From: Spirobacillus cienkowskii
Lineage (GTDB): Bacteria; Bdellovibrionota_B; Oligoflexia; Silvanigrellales; Silvanigrellaceae
Assembly (NCBI GenBank): GCA_003339605.1
Contig: QOVW01000063.1
Location: 1-57,783 of the forward strand
Length of the DNA: 57,783 nucleotides
Reading direction: 5' to 3'
Shown here: positions 1 to 8,939 of the stretch, in pieces
How positions within the stretch are numbered: position 1 is the stretch's first letter
How the letters are laid out: each line of letters opens with the position of its first letter
Position numbers and translations under genes: made by a program
The notes under the pieces: model-generated
Databases searched by the model: none
Told to the model about the DNA's origin: nothing
What the model saw: only the letters and a program-made list of their open reading frames with translations

Positions 1-1
1 G

Positions 2-274
2 CCAATAGTGGGAGCACAACAGCAGCCAATAGTGGGAGCGCAACACAACCAAGTCAATGCAGTAAATCATAACAGAACCACGTCACCGCAGCGTTTTGTA
101 GAGCCGATAAAATCTTTAGAAGAGTTTGAAAAAGAAGCAAAAGTTTTAGAAAAAAGTCAGTTACCGCAACTGCCTAAGGCCGCACAACCCGAGATAAATT
201 ATCAGGGTGTTAAAGCGTCGCCAAATTATGGGGGTGCTCCCAATGTAAATGGGATTCATGGAAGAGTGAACTGA
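2..274 (+). CDS. C-terminal end of an unidentified protein upstream of flgE
   Basis: The reading frame is open from the first bases of the window, so the gene begins upstream and only its last 90 residues are seen. They are rich in Gln, Pro and Asn and contain two copies of an eight-residue unit, PIVGAQQQ then PIVGAQHN, encoded by a 24-bp tandem repeat at about 1-48. No domain is recognisable. It ends 39 nt before flgE on the same strand, so it is probably part of a flagellar hook operon, where a hook-length-control or hook-cap protein would be expected. That identity is a guess from position only. Confidence 0.6.
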   Translation, partial: PIVGAQQQPIVGAQHNQVNAVNHNRTTSPQRFVEPIKSLEEFEKEAKVLEKSQLPQLPKAAQPEINYQGVKASPNYGGAPNVNGIHGRVN

Positions 275-313
275 TTTTATAATGTGTGTTTTTATTAAAA
301 AGAGGATCTCAAT

Positions 314-1690
314 ATGCCAATAAATTACGCCTTATTTAGTGCGGTTTCGGGCTTAGGAACCAATGCAGATGGCATGTCTGTGGTTGCAAACAACATTGCA
401 AACGCAAACACCAAATCATTCAAAACAGACAGAGCAGAATTTGAAGACATGCTTTCGGTCAGTTTAAATGAATTTTCGCAGCTTGGTCGAGGTGCTCGGT
501 TAAGAAATATTACAACGTTATTTAATCAGGGGGCTGTGACAAATACGGGGCAAATTACAGACCTCAGTGTTCAAGGAGATGGCTTTTTTATCATTAAAAG
601 TGATGTTGCCGAAGTTAAAGAATCAAATGGTTTATTTTATACGCGGCAAGGAAGTTTTCGTTTTGACAAAGACGGTAAATTGACCGATCCCGGTGGCGCT
701 CGTGTTCAGGGTTATATGCCAGATCCTGATAGCAACAACCGTTTGTCGGTAAAAATGACTGACTTACAAATTATTACTAATATTATTCCTCCTCGCGCCA
801 CCAATTTGGTAAATGTTGTGACAAACCTCGATGTGAGAGATCGGCCTCCAGTCGATGATTTTGATTTGTCTCGCCCAGCAGATACCTCAAATTTTGCAAG
901 TGCTGTGACTATTTACGATAACTTTGGCTACGGTAGGCAAGCGGTAATTTACTATGTAAGAACCACAGATACCACTAAAAATGAGTGGGATTGGTATGCC
1001 ACTGTCGATGGATCAGAGGTTTCTACTGATCCGCCTCGTAATATGAAAGGTAAAGTATTGCCTGCAGTTATTGCAAAAGGTAAAGTTGAATTTGATGAAG
1101 ATGGTAAACCTGTTCTTCCGTTTAAAACAAAAGCAGGTATCCCTATTCAGGTAGACATTATTGGCAAATCAGATGCCGCTACAGTTCAGTTTGTCAATGG
1201 GGCACGTCCACAACTTTTGCAATTTAACTTTGGTCCTACAATTGATGAAGATGGGATCATTGGCACGCAGGGATCTACCAGTTTGGCAGCAAAATCTGGA
1301 GTTGCCTTTCACTCTCAAGATGGATACGAAGCTGGTTACTTAAAAACTATTAAAATTGACTTAGATGGTATGATTCGCGGTACGTACACCAACGGTTTAG
1401 AACGGAGGCTTGGAGCTGTTGCGCTAGCTGCGTTTCAGAATAATCACGGTCTGCAAAAAATTGGACGCAATAATTATATTGCAACGCCAAGAGCTGGAGA
1501 AGCTCGAATAGGTTTGCCGCAAACCATGTCTCGAGGAAGTATCTATTCTGCAGCCCTTGAAGAATCAAATGTGGATTTGGCGCAGCAATTTGTCGATATG
1601 ATTCTCACTCAACGTGGATTTCAAGCAAACTCTAAAGCAATTACGACAACAGACACAATGCTTGAAGAAATTATTAACTTAAAACGTTAA
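314..1690 (+). CDS. flgE: Flagellar hook protein FlgE
   Basis: FlgE polymerises into the flagellar hook, the curved joint between rod and filament, after export by the flagellar type III apparatus. The 458-residue protein has the N-terminal rod/hook signature NNIANANTKSFK at residues 26-37 and the matching C-terminal motif (SNVDLAQQFVDMILTQRGFQ) near its end, which form the conserved coiled-coil D0 domain. The variable middle is typical of hook proteins. FlgF and FlgG share both ends, but at about 260 residues they are much shorter, so FlgE is preferred. The ATG at 314 follows AGAGGA at a good distance. A hairpin terminator lies at 1769-1803. Confidence 0.93.
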   Translation: MPINYALFSAVSGLGTNADGMSVVANNIANANTKSFKTDRAEFEDMLSVSLNEFSQLGRGARLRNITTLFNQGAVTNTGQITDLSVQGDGFFIIKSDVAEVKESNGLFYTRQGSFRFDKDGKLTDPGGARVQGYMPDPDSNNRLSVKMTDLQIITNIIPPRATNLVNVVTNLDVRDRPPVDDFDLSRPADTSNFASAVTIYDNFGYGRQAVIYYVRTTDTTKNEWDWYATVDGSEVSTDPPRNMKGKVLPAVIAKGKVEFDEDGKPVLPFKTKAGIPIQVDIIGKSDAATVQFVNGARPQLLQFNFGPTIDEDGIIGTQGSTSLAAKSGVAFHSQDGYEAGYLKTIKIDLDGMIRGTYTNGLERRLGAVALAAFQNNHGLQKIGRNNYIATPRAGEARIGLPQTMSRGSIYSAALEESNVDLAQQFVDMILTQRGFQANSKAITTTDTMLEEIINLKR

Positions 1691-1768
1691 TATGAATGTT
1701 ATAATTTAAATTAAATTCATCATAATTGATTTTATTCGTTAAGCTGCTAGAAGACTTTTCTGTGTTGT

Positions 1769-1803
1769 GCTATACTTGTTTTTTTTAGTATAGCCCTTTT
1801 TAA
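1769..1803 (+). terminator. Rho-independent terminator after flgE
   Basis: An eight-base stem GCTATACT (1769-1776) pairs with AGTATAGC (1787-1794) around a T-rich loop and is followed by CC and a T-run. It closes the hook operon 78 nt after the flgE stop and 26 nt before the next gene. Confidence 0.65.
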
Positions 1804-1828
1804 TAATTCTTTAAGCAGTAGCTTTTTT

Positions 1829-2710
1829 ATGATATTTCAAAGTGTTATAAATAAATTTCGTATTAATGCAAATAACTTTGCATGCCCACATTTATTTTTT
1901 GGTATTCTTGTTATTTTATGGCAATTTTTGTTAATTTTTGTTTCGATATTGTTTTTTTATTTTGTTTCAGTTCAAAGTTTTTTAATTTCAACAATTTTGA
2001 CAATATTTTTTGTGTTTTTTAATGGCACACGGATGAGAGCTTTGGGTAATATTATCCACGAATGTTGTCATGCTCGATTTGTACCAGAGCGGCACATGAA
2101 TTATCAAATTGGTAAATTCTTATGCTACTTAGAATTCAGCTGTTTCAAAACTTACAAAAAAGACCACTTTTCTCATCATAAATATTTGGGTAGTATTTTG
2201 CTTGATGAAGACTTTAAAGTGCGGCATAAAATAGGTCTTTGCGATAAAAATTCGTTAAAATTTAAAAATTTTATGAAAATTATTTTCTATCCTAAAAATT
2301 GGTTTTATTTAATAAAATCATCCTTCGATTTGAGTAATTATAATAAATATTCGTTATTGTTTTATATTTGTTACTGTTTAGTTTTAGGAATTTTAATCAG
2401 TATTTTTGGTTTTGAGTTAATATTTACTTTTTTAATTTTACCTTTTTTTACGTCATATCAAGCTATGAAATTGTTTTCAGATGCTTTGGATCACGGTGGC
2501 TTATATTTTAACGAAAAAAAAGAAAACAAAACAAGAAATCATTATTTTAAATTTTCATTTTTTAATTGGCTTTTTTTTCCAAGAAACGATTGTTTTCATT
2601 TAATTCATCATTTATATCCAAATATACCAACAACAAAATTATTTTTAAAGCATATTTATTTAATGCGGCATGATGACGAATATCGCAAAAGAAGACATTG
2701 TATTTTTTGA
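1829..2710 (+). CDS. Membrane fatty acid desaturase family protein
   Basis: The 293-residue, strongly hydrophobic protein carries the three histidine boxes of membrane-bound desaturases and hydroxylases: HECCH at residues 77-81, HFSHH at 113-117 and HLIHH at 257-261. These ligate a di-iron centre that introduces double bonds or hydroxyl groups into acyl or carotenoid chains. Two pairs of membrane helices (about residues 22-65 and 170-215) flank the boxes as in the family. The substrate cannot be told from sequence. The gene stands alone between the flagellar terminator and a converging small gene, and is very AT-rich. Start ATG at 1829 has only a weak ribosome site. Confidence 0.8.
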   Translation: MIFQSVINKFRINANNFACPHLFFGILVILWQFLLIFVSILFFYFVSVQSFLISTILTIFFVFFNGTRMRALGNIIHECCHARFVPERHMNYQIGKFLCYLEFSCFKTYKKDHFSHHKYLGSILLDEDFKVRHKIGLCDKNSLKFKNFMKIIFYPKNWFYLIKSSFDLSNYNKYSLLFYICYCLVLGILISIFGFELIFTFLILPFFTSYQAMKLFSDALDHGGLYFNEKKENKTRNHYFKFSFFNWLFFPRNDCFHLIHHLYPNIPTTKLFLKHIYLMRHDDEYRKRRHCIF

Positions 2711-2721
2711 TAGAAAAGAAA

Positions 2722-3072
2722 TTAAGGCCATAGTAAATATTTATCGTTGTAATCTTCTAAATCTCCGTCCATTGTTGCATTGAATCCATCAAGATGACTT
2801 TTATAGAGTGAAACATCATCATATGGGATAAAGGTGTAATCTCCATTCGATTTTTGAGTGGTTAACACATTAGGATGTTTTCTGTTTATGTCTTTAACTT
2901 CAACATTATCATCCAAATCCCAATCATCACCTTTTTTTCTTTGAATTGTGACTTCATCTCCAACTTCATAGTCATGGAGCTTTGGAGGTGGGACTCGTCT
3001 AATAACTTGTTTTTCGCCGTCTTTGTAATATTCAACGCGGTATGGTGTTCTGTCCAAAACTGAGCGAACCAA
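2722..3072 (-). CDS. Small unknown protein with a possible SH3-like fold
   Basis: A 116-residue acidic protein that I do not recognise. Its start is TTG at 3072, chosen because AAGGGG sits about seven bases upstream and there is no ATG nearby. The body contains short beta-rich segments such as YEVGDEVTIQRKKG and VKDINRKHPNVLTT, which look like an SH3/KOW-type barrel, but this is only an impression. There is no signal peptide, so it is probably cytoplasmic. It converges with the desaturase gene, with 11 bases between the stops. Confidence 0.6.
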   Translation of the reverse strand: MVRSVLDRTPYRVEYYKDGEKQVIRRVPPPKLHDYEVGDEVTIQRKKGDDWDLDDNVEVKDINRKHPNVLTTQKSNGDYTFIPYDDVSLYKSHLDGFNATMDGDLEDYNDKYLLWP

Positions 3073-3162
3073 CTTTATCCCCTTGCTTTAGGCAATTCTT
3101 GCCTAGATTTAGTCGGTTTAAACTATTTTATTCTTTAAAATTATACGTTTTTAAGAATAAAA

Positions 3163-3191
3163 AATCGCAACTCTTAAGTAGAGTTGCGATT
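3163..3191 (-). terminator. Terminator for the gene at 3222-3554
   Basis: A perfect 11-bp inverted repeat, AATCGCAACTC (3163-3173) with GAGTTGCGATT (3181-3191), has a seven-base loop. On the minus strand it is followed by a U-rich tract (complement of 3157-3162), so it terminates the leftward gene ending at 3222. Confidence 0.75.
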
Positions 3192-3221
3192 GATTGAGTC
3201 TATTTAGAGTTTGCGGTATTT

Positions 3222-3554
3222 TTAGATGATTTCGCGTCCGGCTATGGTTCCTGCGGTGCGACTTGAGCAACCACACGTGCGATTGCCTGCGGATTCAAAC
3301 ATGGAACCACACGTTAAACAACGGCGAACACGAACGTGTATAGGAGAAAGACCTGCAAGGCGTCTTGCAATATTTTTTTGTTCAATATCTTTGATCACGC
3401 TAGGAGGTAACGTTTTGACACGACAGCCGTTTTCAAATCTTTCCCCATTGGCAAGCTCTGATATTGAATTAATATTGCTGTCATCTTTTAAGGTGGTTAT
3501 ATCTTGTTCGTTGGATAAAGCTTTATTTGTATGAATACATTTATACATTTTCAC
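3222..3554 (-). CDS. Small protein with a C-terminal cysteine cluster
   Basis: A 110-residue protein of unknown function. The C-terminal part has CLTCGSMF followed by CGC (residues about 79-96), four cysteines spaced like a zinc ribbon, preceded by a basic HVRVRRC stretch. The N-terminus also has one Cys and a His (YKCIHTN). A metal-binding regulatory or nucleic-acid-binding role is possible but not shown. A good terminator follows at 3163-3191, which supports it as a real transcription unit; an opposite-strand open frame covers the same bases but has no ribosome site. The start ATG at 3554 is preceded by a purine-rich AGAGGTG on the minus strand. Confidence 0.65.
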   Translation of the reverse strand: MKMYKCIHTNKALSNEQDITTLKDDSNINSISELANGERFENGCRVKTLPPSVIKDIEQKNIARRLAGLSPIHVRVRRCLTCGSMFESAGNRTCGCSSRTAGTIAGREII

Positions 3555-3645
3555 CTCTTATATGTGTGTTTGAAGGATTCTGGTAAGATGGGCTCGGGAT
3601 TTCCCTGTCAGAGGGTGATAAGGTAAATGATGTTAAGGAAAATAT

Positions 3646-3663
3646 CTTTGATTAAGATCAAAG
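3646..3663 (+). promoter_or_regulatory. FNR/CRP-family operator-like palindrome
   Basis: CTTTGAT-TAAG-ATCAAAG is a perfect palindrome containing the exact FNR-type consensus TTGAT-N4-ATCAA (3648-3661). Its centre lies about 45 bases before the lipoprotein start at 3700 and about 100 bases from the divergent gene. A TATAAA-like -10 at about 3675-3680 is close downstream. Binding by an FNR/DNR-like oxygen or NO regulator is inferred from the motif alone; no such regulator is encoded in the window. Confidence 0.5.
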
Positions 3664-3699
3664 TTAAAATTGATATAAATTAATATAGAAGAAGTTAAT

Positions 3700-5562
3700 A
3701 TGTATAGTTTAAATCGTATATCGTTGTTTTTTTTAATTATTATCGGTTTTTCTTGTGTTTTGGGCTGCACCAGTAAAAAAACTGAGTCAATTGATTTATT
3801 AAACCCGTATTCGTTGCCATTTACGCAAAAAAACTATAAGGATACACTCATCAAATATGATTATGTTGACGTCAATCCTTATGTATCTAGTGGTTTGGTT
3901 TGGGTGCCTTTTATTTTACCACAAAAAAAAGATGAAATTATTAAGGAATCAGATTTATTGTTAGGATATTGGAATGAAATCAATGATCCTATCTTGCCTC
4001 CAGAAAGAGGTTCCTGTCGATTGATTAAAGATTTAGACGTAGATAGCTCGTTAAAAACGTCAATGCGTCTCGTGCACTTTGTCTCAAGCAATTTAGAGCC
4101 CAAACGAGATGCTGGTGCGCTGATGTTTTTGTTAAACCCAATTGATCAGTCACCTTTTGCAATTGTCCGTTTAAATAACGAAGGTCGGGCTAGCTGCTTT
4201 ATTTCCCTTAAAACATTTAATATTTCTATAGGATACGGTCAGTATAGAAAAGAAATTCAAGTAACTGATAGTATTGTTTCCGTTAAGGTTCCTTTTCCAG
4301 AAACTTCATATCTCAATGTTGATCCAAGTATAGAAGGGGTTGGTTTTTTAAATGGTGATACCTTAAGAATTGGAAGAAATATTGTTGAAAATAATAATAC
4401 CATATTAAAAAATATTGAAACGAATGGACAGTATGCAATACCTGCAAAAATTCAAAAAGACCTTTATATTTCTGGAAATTTTACCACAAAAAACATGGGG
4501 GTGGACGAATATATTGCAACGTCATTTTTAATTGGTAAAAAGCCTTTTAAAATTGTACTAGAATCTGGAAATTACACTTTTGCAATATTAAGAAAAAATA
4601 AATTAATTTGTTTAAAAAAGATCACTTTTACTGGAAAAGACATAAACAATCTCTCATGTTCAGAAATTATGTCTGATGAAATAGATTTTGAAGACACCTC
4701 AAAAAACTATTATTTTGATACAACTCTTTTTCCATTGCATATTGTTGAGTCCGCTGGATTTCAAGATTGGGTTTTTGCCTCAAAAAAATATTTTTTATTA
4801 ACAAGTCCTAATTATTATCAGGATAATTTTTATAAAAAAGAAGAAAATGGTTTAAAAGAGTTTTCTTTTGTGTATTACAGTCCAAGTGAAAAAATAAATA
4901 ATTATTTACCAAATATTTATAGTGCTATTAGAGTTATGGATATCGAAAAAGCTCAGTTTAGACAAATTTATGAAGTCTTTATTTCAAATAACATTTCTAG
5001 CACAATGGAATTTGTAAGAAGTAACCCCAAAAATTTACTTTTTTTTGGAATTCCTGTTGGTGGTTCGGGAGAGCAGGGGATTGTAAACTATGCGGTTCCT
5101 TTTTTTAATTATACAAAAATTTCTTTGGGTAAAGTATCCCAAGACTTTTTAAAATATGCCAATATACAAGCAACTAATGGAGCATATATTAATCTTTTTG
5201 AACCATTATCCAATCCTGCTGATGAAAGCTTACTGATAAGCTATGCGCAACAGCGATTTCGTTTTCGCATTACAATTCCGCCCTGGAATTCAACAAACGT
5301 TGTCGAAATGTATGTAAATGGAAAATTATTTCGTCGCTGGATATTAGATAGAGTTGATATCTCTAAAATTTATTCAAAAAGTTTTGAAGAAAGTTTTTCT
5401 GAGACAAAATCTTTTGCTGTGCGATGGGTGGCATGGGGCGAAGAATTTTTGCCTGATTTTTTATCAGGAACAAAAAACTCACTCCCTTTTTCAATTACTC
5501 GTGATTATTGTATAGATAATAACGGAGATGGAGAATGTCATATGGAGCAAAAAAATGGTTAA
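3700..5562 (+). CDS. Large lipoprotein of unknown function
   Basis: A 620-residue protein with a signal peptide II: positively charged start, hydrophobic run and the lipobox VLGC with the acylated Cys near residue 23, followed by TSKK. It should be anchored in the periplasm or outer membrane. The rest is beta-rich with no recognised domain; aromatic and Asn-rich segments are common. The gene overlaps the start of deoC by eight bases, so the two are probably co-transcribed, although nothing in the sequence links them functionally. A near-perfect FNR-type palindrome lies just upstream. Confidence 0.75.
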   Translation: MYSLNRISLFFLIIIGFSCVLGCTSKKTESIDLLNPYSLPFTQKNYKDTLIKYDYVDVNPYVSSGLVWVPFILPQKKDEIIKESDLLLGYWNEINDPILPPERGSCRLIKDLDVDSSLKTSMRLVHFVSSNLEPKRDAGALMFLLNPIDQSPFAIVRLNNEGRASCFISLKTFNISIGYGQYRKEIQVTDSIVSVKVPFPETSYLNVDPSIEGVGFLNGDTLRIGRNIVENNNTILKNIETNGQYAIPAKIQKDLYISGNFTTKNMGVDEYIATSFLIGKKPFKIVLESGNYTFAILRKNKLICLKKITFTGKDINNLSCSEIMSDEIDFEDTSKNYYFDTTLFPLHIVESAGFQDWVFASKKYFLLTSPNYYQDNFYKKEENGLKEFSFVYYSPSEKINNYLPNIYSAIRVMDIEKAQFRQIYEVFISNNISSTMEFVRSNPKNLLFFGIPVGGSGEQGIVNYAVPFFNYTKISLGKVSQDFLKYANIQATNGAYINLFEPLSNPADESLLISYAQQRFRFRITIPPWNSTNVVEMYVNGKLFRRWILDRVDISKIYSKSFEESFSETKSFAVRWVAWGEEFLPDFLSGTKNSLPFSITRDYCIDNNGDGECHMEQKNG

Positions 5563-6313
5563 ATTTAGTCATCAAAATTTAGAACAAGATTATTATTTTA
5601 GAGAAGAACTTCTTAATAATTTTTCATCTAAAAAGCTAACAAAAATAATAGATTCTACATTATTAAAACAAAATATTGCAAAAACTGAAATTGACAAACT
5701 GTGCCAAGAAGCAATAACTTTTGATTTTAGAGCTGTGTGCTTGCCTCCTTGTTTTTTACAGCAAGCAAAAAAATTAATTGAAAACTCATCGGTACAACTT
5801 TGCACAGTGGTTGCTTTTCCTCTTGGTTTTCAAACATTAGAAACAAAAATTCATGAAATAGAAAATGCATTAATAAATGGTGTCGATGAAATAGATTTTG
5901 TGCAAAATGTTTCGTTGGTAAAAGAGCAAAATTGGTCTGAACTAAAATTAGAATATCAAGCTGTTGTTCGCGCAGCAAAAAATAAAATTGTAAAAGTGAT
6001 TTTAGAAACAGCGTTGCTTTCAGAAGAAGAAATTTATCAATGCTCTTATTTAGCAGCAAGTTCAGGAATTCACATTGTAAAAACGTCTACAGGTTTTGCC
6101 TCCAGAGGTGCTTTACTCTCTGATGTAAAAATTATGCGTGCTGCACTTAACCAATTTCAACAAGAAACAGGAGTTTATGTTGGGATTAAGGCGAGTGGTG
6201 GTGTGAGAAATCATCATGATGCATTGCAATTTGTCCAAGAGGGAGCCATTCGAATAGGCACAAGCAGCGGTTGTAACATTGTGAATCAACGCGAAAGTAC
6301 AACAAACTATTAA
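5555..6313 (+). CDS. deoC: Deoxyribose-phosphate aldolase
   Basis: DeoC cleaves 2-deoxyribose 5-phosphate to glyceraldehyde 3-phosphate and acetaldehyde in deoxynucleoside catabolism. With the chosen start the protein is 252 residues, normal for the family. The Schiff-base lysine lies in VKTSTGF (K176), and the proton-relay lysine in KASGG (K212); DEIDFV supplies the family Asp. The frame is open from an ATG at 5528, but the ATG at 5555 is preferred because GGAG lies eight bases upstream of it. It overlaps the preceding lipoprotein gene by eight bases. No other nucleoside-catabolism genes (deoA, deoB, deoD) are adjacent. Confidence 0.9.
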   Translation: MVKFSHQNLEQDYYFREELLNNFSSKKLTKIIDSTLLKQNIAKTEIDKLCQEAITFDFRAVCLPPCFLQQAKKLIENSSVQLCTVVAFPLGFQTLETKIHEIENALINGVDEIDFVQNVSLVKEQNWSELKLEYQAVVRAAKNKIVKVILETALLSEEEIYQCSYLAASSGIHIVKTSTGFASRGALLSDVKIMRAALNQFQQETGVYVGIKASGGVRNHHDALQFVQEGAIRIGTSSGCNIVNQRESTTNY

Positions 6314-6340
6314 TTTGTCATTTACGGAATAGGATTATTT

Positions 6341-7681
6341 ATGGATCAACAAAGTTATGATGGTAATAATTTAGAAACTCAAACTAAAATTAGTATTTTT
6401 TCAATAATAATAGGGATTATAGGTTTTTTCTTATCGCTATACGCTTTAATTGTACACATACAATTATTGCTGAAATCAGGGTTAGCACCAGTTTGTGACT
6501 TTACAACAACTGTTGGATGTTCAAACGTTATAGGCAGTTCTTACGGAGAGATTGCGGCAATTCCTCTTGGTGCATGGGGAATGGCTTATTTTGCGATTAT
6601 ACTTTCTGCTGCTCTTTTGCCAAAGTTTTGTAAAGTTAATTTAAAATGGCTTGCAAATTTAGAGTTAATTATAGCTGTAGTTGGATTTTTTTCTGTAAGT
6701 ATTTTATTCTATATTTCTTATTTTATATTAAAAATGCTTTGTCCTACTTGCAGTGCGATTCATGTGACAGTTGTGATTTACGCTGTTTTAAAAGTGAATC
6801 AGTTTTTTAAAACGCGTTCGCTAAAACAATCAGAATCATCAAATGCGTTAGTCACTTTTTTAGCAGTTTCTTTGTGTTTAGGGATTCCTCCACTTGCTGC
6901 AGGTTTGTTGTCGCCAATTTTGGTTAATTATTTTAAAGATAGTTCGTCAGTTAGCTCAGATCAAGTGAAAAATAACACAACAACTGATGCCAATAATTCG
7001 AATGTCAATATACAAAGTCAAACGCCAGAAGTTACACCACCACAATCACCACAATCACCACAACCACCAGCGCCAGAAAATTTATTAGTAATAAATAAAA
7101 CTAATTACGTGGGAAATGGAGAAGATTATCGTCGTGGTGACGATAACTCTAAGGTTATTGTGCAAGTGTTTTCGGATTATGGTTGTCCCCATTGTAAAAC
7201 AGCAACAGATGCAATTATTAAGGCTCAAGATATTGTAGGACTTGATAAGGTATTATTTGTTTATCGATTTTTTCCTTTAAGCAATCAATGCAATCCTTAT
7301 GTGCCCTCATCAGGAGGCTATCCCTATTCTTGTTCTCTTGCTGAAGCAACTCGCTGCGCTGGCCAACAAAACAAGTTTTGGGAATTTAAATCGTGGGCAT
7401 TTTCTGGTCAGTATTGGGATAATCAAGAAAGAGCAAAAAGTTTTTCGTTAGCAGGAATGCAATCGTATGCCGCTTCATTAGGAATGGATGTCAATGCATT
7501 TACTTTTTGTGTTGAAAATCATGTAGAGTTGCAAAAATTAAAAGATGATGCCGTCATTGCAAATAAACTCAATATTCAAGGCACACCTCTTATTTTAATT
7601 AATGGCACACCTTATGAAGGTGCGCATACAGGCGAAGCGTTTGTGCAAGCATATATACAAAGGTTACAAAAGCTAAATTAG
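6341..7681 (+). CDS. VKOR-DsbA fusion: disulfide-bond formation protein
   Basis: A 446-residue fusion. The N-terminal membrane half resembles bacterial vitamin K epoxide reductase homologues: loop cysteines C52 and C60 and the redox pair CPTC (134-137) among four to five membrane helices. It would pass electrons from the partner to quinone. A Pro/Gln/Ser-rich linker (about 225-245) leads to a thioredoxin-fold DsbA-like domain with the active site CPHC at 282-285 and a cis-Pro loop (GTPLILING). Such fusions form disulfides in exported proteins and replace DsbB/DsbA. The DsbA part also has extra cysteines (CNPY, YSC, RCAG) that may form structural bonds. It starts 27 bases after deoC. Confidence 0.88.
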   Translation: MDQQSYDGNNLETQTKISIFSIIIGIIGFFLSLYALIVHIQLLLKSGLAPVCDFTTTVGCSNVIGSSYGEIAAIPLGAWGMAYFAIILSAALLPKFCKVNLKWLANLELIIAVVGFFSVSILFYISYFILKMLCPTCSAIHVTVVIYAVLKVNQFFKTRSLKQSESSNALVTFLAVSLCLGIPPLAAGLLSPILVNYFKDSSSVSSDQVKNNTTTDANNSNVNIQSQTPEVTPPQSPQSPQPPAPENLLVINKTNYVGNGEDYRRGDDNSKVIVQVFSDYGCPHCKTATDAIIKAQDIVGLDKVLFVYRFFPLSNQCNPYVPSSGGYPYSCSLAEATRCAGQQNKFWEFKSWAFSGQYWDNQERAKSFSLAGMQSYAASLGMDVNAFTFCVENHVELQKLKDDAVIANKLNIQGTPLILINGTPYEGAHTGEAFVQAYIQRLQKLN

Positions 7682-7731
7682 TCATCGCATCACGATTTTT
7701 TAATAAGTTAATTATTTAATTTTTAAAAAAT

Positions 7732-8556
7732 TTATGTGACATATGTGACAAGCAATTTAATAGAAATAAATAATAAAATAATTGAGAAGACCCGCATCAA
7801 TACTTTTGCAGACAAAACTCCTGAAAGCTTACTTCCTAAAGGTGCAAATATAGAACTCACTAATGCAATAACAATCACAGCTGGAAGATATACAAAACCA
7901 AACGATCCTTCTGGCAAATTTGGAGTGCCAAGACTAAAACCAATATAACTAATAGTGCCAAACAGTGTGGCAAAAAGTCCAGAGGCTGCAGAAATGCCAA
8001 TGGCGTTGTGAATTTTTTTTCTTAAGAGTGTTAAAAATGGAACGGTCAGAGTTCCGCCTCCTACTCCTAAAAGGCCCGATAATGTTCCAACACCCATGCC
8101 TCCTAAAGTGAGGATTGGATAACTTTCTTTTAGTTTTGATTTTTTTGTTGATTTGTTAAGGTCGCTGTTTGATTTAATAAACATTTGAATGGAAATTAAA
8201 ATTAAATAGATAGCAAAAATTAATGTTAATGATTTTGTTTCAAGTTGGTTGGATAAAAATGTACCTAAAATTGATCCAATAATGATTCCAGGTACAAATT
8301 TTTTGACCACCTGCCATTCAACCCGCTTATATTTATGATGCGCAAGAGTAGAAAAAAACGAAGTAAAAACCATGGTGGTTAATGATGTCCCAATTGCCAA
8401 ATGCATAATATGGTCGTGTGAAATTCCCATTTGTGAAAAGATATAGGCTAAGGTTGGAACAATAACCACGCCACCACCAAGTCCAAGCAATCCTGCAAGC
8501 GTACCCGATGCAGCCCCAACTAATATATATAAAATAATGCTGTTCATGAACGTCAT
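7732..8556 (-). CDS. TauE/SafE family membrane permease
   Basis: A 274-residue integral membrane protein with two similar halves, each opening with a glycine-rich motif typical of the family: AGLLGLGGGVVIVPTL near residue 20 and SGLLGVGGGTLTVPFL near 160. About eight helices are visible. Members export sulfite, sulfoacetate or other sulfur or carboxylate anions; the substrate here is unknown. The gene follows the HIT gene by three bases on the minus strand, so they form an operon. It converges with the VKOR-DsbA gene. The ATG at 8556 was kept, as an alternative ATG three codons in has no better ribosome site. Confidence 0.85.
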   Translation of the reverse strand: MTFMNSIILYILVGAASGTLAGLLGLGGGVVIVPTLAYIFSQMGISHDHIMHLAIGTSLTTMVFTSFFSTLAHHKYKRVEWQVVKKFVPGIIIGSILGTFLSNQLETKSLTLIFAIYLILISIQMFIKSNSDLNKSTKKSKLKESYPILTLGGMGVGTLSGLLGVGGGTLTVPFLTLLRKKIHNAIGISAASGLFATLFGTISYIGFSLGTPNLPEGSFGFVYLPAVIVIALVSSIFAPLGSKLSGVLSAKVLMRVFSIILLFISIKLLVTYVT

Positions 8557-8559
8557 AAA

Positions 8560-8907
8560 TTAACCTGGTGGCCAGGATAGGGAGCGCCCACCAAGAATGT
8601 GGCAATGCATGTAGTAAACTGTTTGGCCGCCATCATCGCCGTTGTTTATAATTAACCGATAACCAGTTTTGTCTATACCTGATATTTCTGCAACTTTTTT
8701 TGCTGTAAAGAGAACTCGTCCCATTTGTTCAATGTCAGACTCGTTGGAGTTTGCAACGTTGATAATTTTTCTTTTAGGAATAACTAAAATATGAACAGGA
8801 GCTTGCGGATTGATATCATGAAAAGCAAGAGTGTATTCGTCTTCATAAATAGGTTTGCATGGAATTTCACCATGTAGAATTTTTTCAAAAATTGTTTTTT
8901 CTGTCAT
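8560..8907 (-). CDS. HIT-family nucleotide hydrolase (HinT-like) with altered triad
   Basis: HIT proteins hydrolyse nucleotide phosphoramidates and related adducts. The 115-residue protein has the usual N-terminus (MTEKTIFEKILHGEIP) and the C-terminal active-site segment QTVYYMHCHILGG. In the family this reads Q-x-V-x-H-x-H-x-H-x-x-G-G, so the first triad His is Tyr here, while the middle His (the nucleophile) and the last are kept. The C-terminal SWPPG is typical of bacterial HinT. The ATG at 8907 was chosen because homology begins there; the frame extends 29 codons upstream without similarity. It lies between a small membrane protein gene and the TauE gene. Confidence 0.88.
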   Translation of the reverse strand: MTEKTIFEKILHGEIPCKPIYEDEYTLAFHDINPQAPVHILVIPKRKIINVANSNESDIEQMGRVLFTAKKVAEISGIDKTGYRLIINNGDDGGQTVYYMHCHILGGRSLSWPPG

Positions 8908-8939
8908 AAAAAAATGTCTTTCAAGGAATAATTCAGAAA

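Noticed and set aside
3226-3534. Open frame on the plus strand opposite the 110-residue Cys-rich gene
   Set aside because: No ribosome site and no family resemblance; the minus-strand frame has a terminator and a metal-site-like motif.
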